A stretch of DNA of 64,000 bases from Saccharopolyspora erythraea (lineage in GTDB: Bacteria > Actinomycetota > Actinomycetes > Mycobacteriales > Pseudonocardiaceae): contig NZ_CP054839.1 in the NCBI RefSeq assembly GCF_018141105.1, forward strand, positions 806,001 to 870,000, given 5' to 3'. Below the pieces are notes generated by a model. That model was not told the DNA's origin, did not search any database, and was given only the letters and a program-made list of their open reading frames with translations. Within the stretch, counting starts at the first letter, position 1. Each line of letters starts with the position of its first letter. The position numbers were made by a program, and so were the translations under genes. Positions 61,631 through 64,000 of the stretch are shown here, in pieces.

Positions 61631-62168
61631 TTCGACGGGACTCACGGCCGGCGGGGCGGCCGTGACCACGGCGGTCGCGACGACCGGGACGGCGGTCGCG
61701 GAGACCGGTCCGTGGCCACACCGGCCGAGCCGGGCGGCATGCCCCCTCCGTGCCTCCCGGCGCGGCCGACGTCGGAAGTCCGTTCGAGGCGCGCCGCGGT
61801 GAGCGTTCGAGTGGCGACGAGCGGGGAGCGCCACGGGGAGGCGTGCCAAGGGGAAGTGTTCGGGTGCAGTGTTCGTGATGGACGTGTTCGAGCGGACGGC
61901 GTTCGGGGATGGCGTTCTTCGGGGACGGCGTTCGAGCGGACGGCGTTCGAGGGGTGCGGATTTCGGGAAAGCGGAATTTCCGCACACGACAGGGGTTTCC
62001 ACGGTTGCAGGGCTTCGCGCTGAGCCGGCGTTTCGCAGCGACAAGGGGAGTTTCGGCAGGATGTCCGATTACACAGGCAGTGTCATTCCGCACCGGGTCC
62101 GTGATCTCGACGAGCGATCCGACTCACTGGCTCTGACCGAGGCGGTCCTTGCCACTACGGTGACCGAT
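61631..62168. other. Long spacer with repeated TTCGAGCGGACGGCG units
   Basis: 538 bp between pepD and the moaB2-like gene. GTTCGAGCGGACGGCGTTCG occurs exactly at 61886-61905 and at 61930-61949, with related GGCGTTC copies between. Third-position composition in all frames is not gene-like. An ATG at 62061 opens a frame that joins the next gene, but the 36 codons before 62169 have much lower GC3 than the gene itself. Confidence 0.6.
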
Positions 62169-62669
62169 ATGGAACGCAGCGCGCAGCGGTTGGGGCGGGC
62201 CCTGGTTGTCATCGTCGACGACCGGGTCGCGCAGGGCGAGCAGGACGACAGCATCGGTCCGCTGGTGACCGAGCTGCTGGAGGAGGCCGGTTTCATCGTC
62301 GACGGGAGTGTCGCGGTGGCCGGCGAGACGGTGGACATCCGCAACGCGCTCAACACCGCGGTGATCGGCGGGGTCGACGTGGTGATCACCGTGGGCGGCA
62401 CGGGCGTGTCGCCGCGGGACGTCACCCCGGACGCGACCGCGGGTGTGCTCGACCGGCCCATCCCGGGCATCGCGGAGGCCCTGCGGGCCTCCGGCCTGGC
62501 GGCGGGCGCGGTCGACGCGGGGGTCTCGCGGGGCCTGGTCGGGGTGTCCGGGAGCACGCTGGTGGTGAACCTGGCGGGCTCGCGGTCGGCGGTCCGCGAC
62601 GGCATGGCGACGCTGACGCCGCTGGTCACCCACGTGATCGAGCAGCTGTCCGGCCTCGAGACGGCCTGA
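62169..62669 (+). CDS. moaB2: MoaB2/MogA-type molybdopterin-binding protein
   Basis: 166 residues from ATG 62169 (MERSAQRLGRALVVIVDDRV). Chosen over ATG 62061 (202 residues) because relatives such as M. tuberculosis MoaB2 start at this point and codon bias begins here. Family marks: DDSIGPLVTELLEEAGF, GGVDVVITVGGTGVSPRDVTPDAT (the TGGTG molybdopterin-binding loop), and SRGLVGVSGSTLVVNLAGS. MogA/MoaB proteins adenylylate molybdopterin, though actinobacterial MoaB2 linked to mprAB-pepD is also reported to bind SigE-type partners; I cannot tell which applies. Confidence 0.87.
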   Translation: MERSAQRLGRALVVIVDDRVAQGEQDDSIGPLVTELLEEAGFIVDGSVAVAGETVDIRNALNTAVIGGVDVVITVGGTGVSPRDVTPDATAGVLDRPIPGIAEALRASGLAAGAVDAGVSRGLVGVSGSTLVVNLAGSRSAVRDGMATLTPLVTHVIEQLSGLETA

Positions 62670-62731
62670 TCCGGCACAGGCCGCTCTGCCCGGGGCGTTC
62701 GCCCCGGTCGCATCGGCCGGAAGCACACAAC

Positions 62732-62770
62732 GCGGTGGCGGCGCCCGAACTGCTCGGGCGCCGCCACCGC
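62732..62770. terminator. Strong bidirectional hairpin terminator
   Basis: Perfect 17-bp stem: GCGGTGGCGGCGCCCGA (62732-62748) with TCGGGCGCCGCCACCGC (62754-62770), loop ACTGC, followed by TGTTTC. It ends the moaB2-like gene and probably also the leftward antitoxin-like gene. Confidence 0.93.
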
Positions 62771-62954
62771 TGTTTCAACTCGCTCTTCGGTAGGAGCCGC
62801 CGACGAGGCCAACCGGCAGGTGCGCCGTCGCGCAGGCCGTCAGCCGTCCCGATTCGCCCGGCCGGTACGACTTCGCCCAGGCGGGCCAGCTTCGCTCAAG
62901 CCGTCAGCCGGTCCGGCTGTTGCACCGGACCTCGGCCGAGGGCCCGCTGGCTGG

Positions 62955-63359
62955 TCAGCTCGCGGAACCGGTGGGCCCGGAGCCTTCCTGCTTGTCGGTG
63001 GGCTTGTCCTGCGCTCCCTGCTGGCCGGTCTGAGTCGTGTCCCGAGGGCTCGCCTGCGAGGTGTCCTGTGACTTCGCCTGCGTGTCCTTGGTGTCCTCCG
63101 GCGCCTTGGCCTGCGAGCCGCCGGCGTCGGCGTCCGAGCCGGAGGCGCTGTCGCGGTGCTGGGCGCGCTTGATCGTCTCCTCGACCTTGCCGCTGACGCT
63201 CTCGATCTTGTCGTGGTACTTGCCGCCGGTGGCCTTGTCCAAGCTCGACTTTGCGGCGTCGAGGCCCTTGGTGGCGCTCGGGCCTGCCTTCTCCGCGAGA
63301 TCCTCGGCCTTGGATTTGGCCTGCTGGGCCAGTTCCTTGGCTTTGTCCAGGAATCCCAT
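62955..63359 (-). CDS. MT0933/Rv0909-type antitoxin-like protein
   Basis: 134 residues from ATG 63359 (MGFLDKAKELAQQAKSKAED). The first ~60 residues match the small actinobacterial family pairing an amphipathic Lys/Ala helix with a GGKYHDKIESVSGKVEETIKR motif, named after the antitoxin Rv0909. The remainder is a hydrophilic Gln/Asp/Thr/Ser tail typical of disorder. AGGCAGAGG upstream is a good ribosome site. No partner toxin gene is adjacent. Many members of this family are orphan stress or envelope proteins, so antitoxin function is not assured. Confidence 0.8.
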   Translation of the reverse strand: MGFLDKAKELAQQAKSKAEDLAEKAGPSATKGLDAAKSSLDKATGGKYHDKIESVSGKVEETIKRAQHRDSASGSDADAGGSQAKAPEDTKDTQAKSQDTSQASPRDTTQTGQQGAQDKPTDKQEGSGPTGSAS

Positions 63360-63605
63360 CCTCTGCCTCCCGTGGCTCGAACGGCGCGACCGCGGTCGAG
63401 CGCGCTCCGACGAGGAACGGGTCCGTCGTCGGGACGACCCCACCGCCAGCGGGCTTTTGCCCGTTAAGTTCCAATTACCGAGCGTATGCCCTCCGCCGTC
63501 ATGGTGTCACCGTGATCCTTTGGGTGAAAGCCCTACCCCGTCCGGCGCACGCGCCACCTGCCCATCGCTGCTACGCGCCTACCAGCGATGAGGGACGATG
63601 GTGTC
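63360..63605. promoter_or_regulatory. Divergent promoter region
   Basis: 246 bp between the leftward antitoxin-like gene and the rightward short gene. AT-richer than the surroundings (CCCGTTAAGTTCCAATTACCGAGCG near 63461-63485). No confident boxes. Confidence 0.35.
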
Positions 63606-63788
63606 GTGACAGAGCAGTCCCGAAACCGGTCGTCCGAAGCGGACCGGAGGCGCCGGCTCGCCGAGGTCTTCGGTGACGTCCTACCCGACACCACCTCGGA
63701 CGAACGGTCGCAGCGCGGTCCCGCGCAGAACGAGACCGAGCGCTGGTACCGCGAGAACCGTCCTCCCCACCACGACGACCACCGCTGA
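63606..63788 (+). CDS. Short conserved actinobacterial protein
   Basis: 60 residues from GTG 63606; the frame is open from 63588. VTEQSRNRSSEADRRRRLAE leads into VFGDVLPDTTSDERS and ends WYRENRPPHHDDH. The combination RRRRLAEVFGDVLPDTTSDER ... RWYRxxRPPHH is one I recognise as a widespread short protein of mycobacteria and Pseudonocardiales with no known function. No Cys, no membrane segment. Confidence 0.75.
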   Translation: MTEQSRNRSSEADRRRRLAEVFGDVLPDTTSDERSQRGPAQNETERWYRENRPPHHDDHR

Positions 63789-63966
63789 GGGGGCCCGAGA
63801 CCACGGGCGTCCGCAGCCGAGGTGCGCACTGTGCCGTTGCCGGATGCAGGGTGCCGATGGCTGGCGGGCGCAGGCGCGGCCGCGCCGGCACGGCGAGCCC
63901 TGGCATCCCCCGCGGTTGGGGGCAGTGAGACTTGCGTCGGGCTCGGGGTCGGGGTCGGGACTGCGG

Positions 63967-64000
63967 TCAGGACTTGGTCGAGGTCTGCCCGTCGCCGTTC
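63967..64000 (-). CDS. Probable C-terminal end of a leftward gene (partial)
   Basis: Read leftward from the window edge, one frame gives NGDGQTSTKS and a TGA stop at 63969-63967. Every codon ends in G or C, as in real genes here, whereas the other two frames are less biased. Only ten codons are visible, so this is a weak call. The 178 bp between 63789 and 63966 hold no other supported feature. Confidence 0.3.
   Translation of the reverse strand, partial: NGDGQTSTKS

Overview
The window is very GC-rich actinobacterial DNA that carries most of an erythromycin biosynthetic cluster. Gene order and protein sequences match Saccharopolyspora erythraea. Several proteins (EryF, ErmE, EryCI, DEBS) nevertheless differ at scattered positions from the NRRL 2338 sequences as I remember them, and no insertion sequence lies between eryAI and eryAII. 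A divergent strain or sister species of S. erythraea is the best guess.

Layout. (1) 1-39142, ery cluster. The 3' part of eryAI (KR1-ACP1 and module 2), all of eryAII (modules 3-4) and all of eryAIII (modules 5-6 plus thioesterase) build 6-deoxyerythronolide B. eryCII-eryCIII (desosamine transfer), eryBII (mycarose reductase) and eryG (O-methyltransferase) follow on the same strand. On the opposite strand lie a type II thioesterase, eryF (C6 hydroxylase) and eryBIII (mycarose C-methyltransferase). A secreted GH3 glucosidase (eryBI), the 23S rRNA methyltransferase ermE, its two promoters and divergent eryCI (desosamine aminotransferase) end the cluster. (2) 39143-43339, a decayed accessory strip ending at a tRNA-Arg(CCU) gene. 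It holds a phoD pseudogene cut by an IS end, an MmpS-like membrane protein, a frameshifted mycothiol-dependent-enzyme relative, two tyrosine-recombinase C-terminal fragments and one unknown gene. The most likely source is one or more degenerate integrative elements at the tRNA. (3) 43494-49253: an NB-ARC/TPR STAND ATPase, a GT-B-like transferase, a 10-copy 7-bp tandem repeat, a TPR-GGDEF diguanylate cyclase and bluB. (4) 49534-52436: a divergent zinc-starvation ribosome regulon. Cysteine-free S18, S14, L33 and L28 lie on one side, and an Mrf-like COG0523 protein, L31 and L32 on the other, with two Zur-box-like sequences between. (5) 52974-55175: a PEP-mutase/isocitrate-lyase family enzyme, an SBF-type transporter and a small secreted peptide. 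(6) 55349-62669: mprA-mprB, a DeoR regulator with galT, an HtrA/PepD protease and a MoaB2-type protein. This resembles the mycobacterial mprAB-pepD-moaB2 locus with deoR-galT inserted. Matching CTCAG direct repeats lie upstream of both mprA and pepD. (7) 62670-64000: a strong hairpin terminator, an MT0933-type antitoxin-like protein, a short conserved actinobacterial protein and the probable 3' tip of another gene.

The large antisense open frames inside the PKS genes, and the many other overlapping frames, are products of high GC content and were not annotated. Homology statements come from memory of the families, because no database search was possible.
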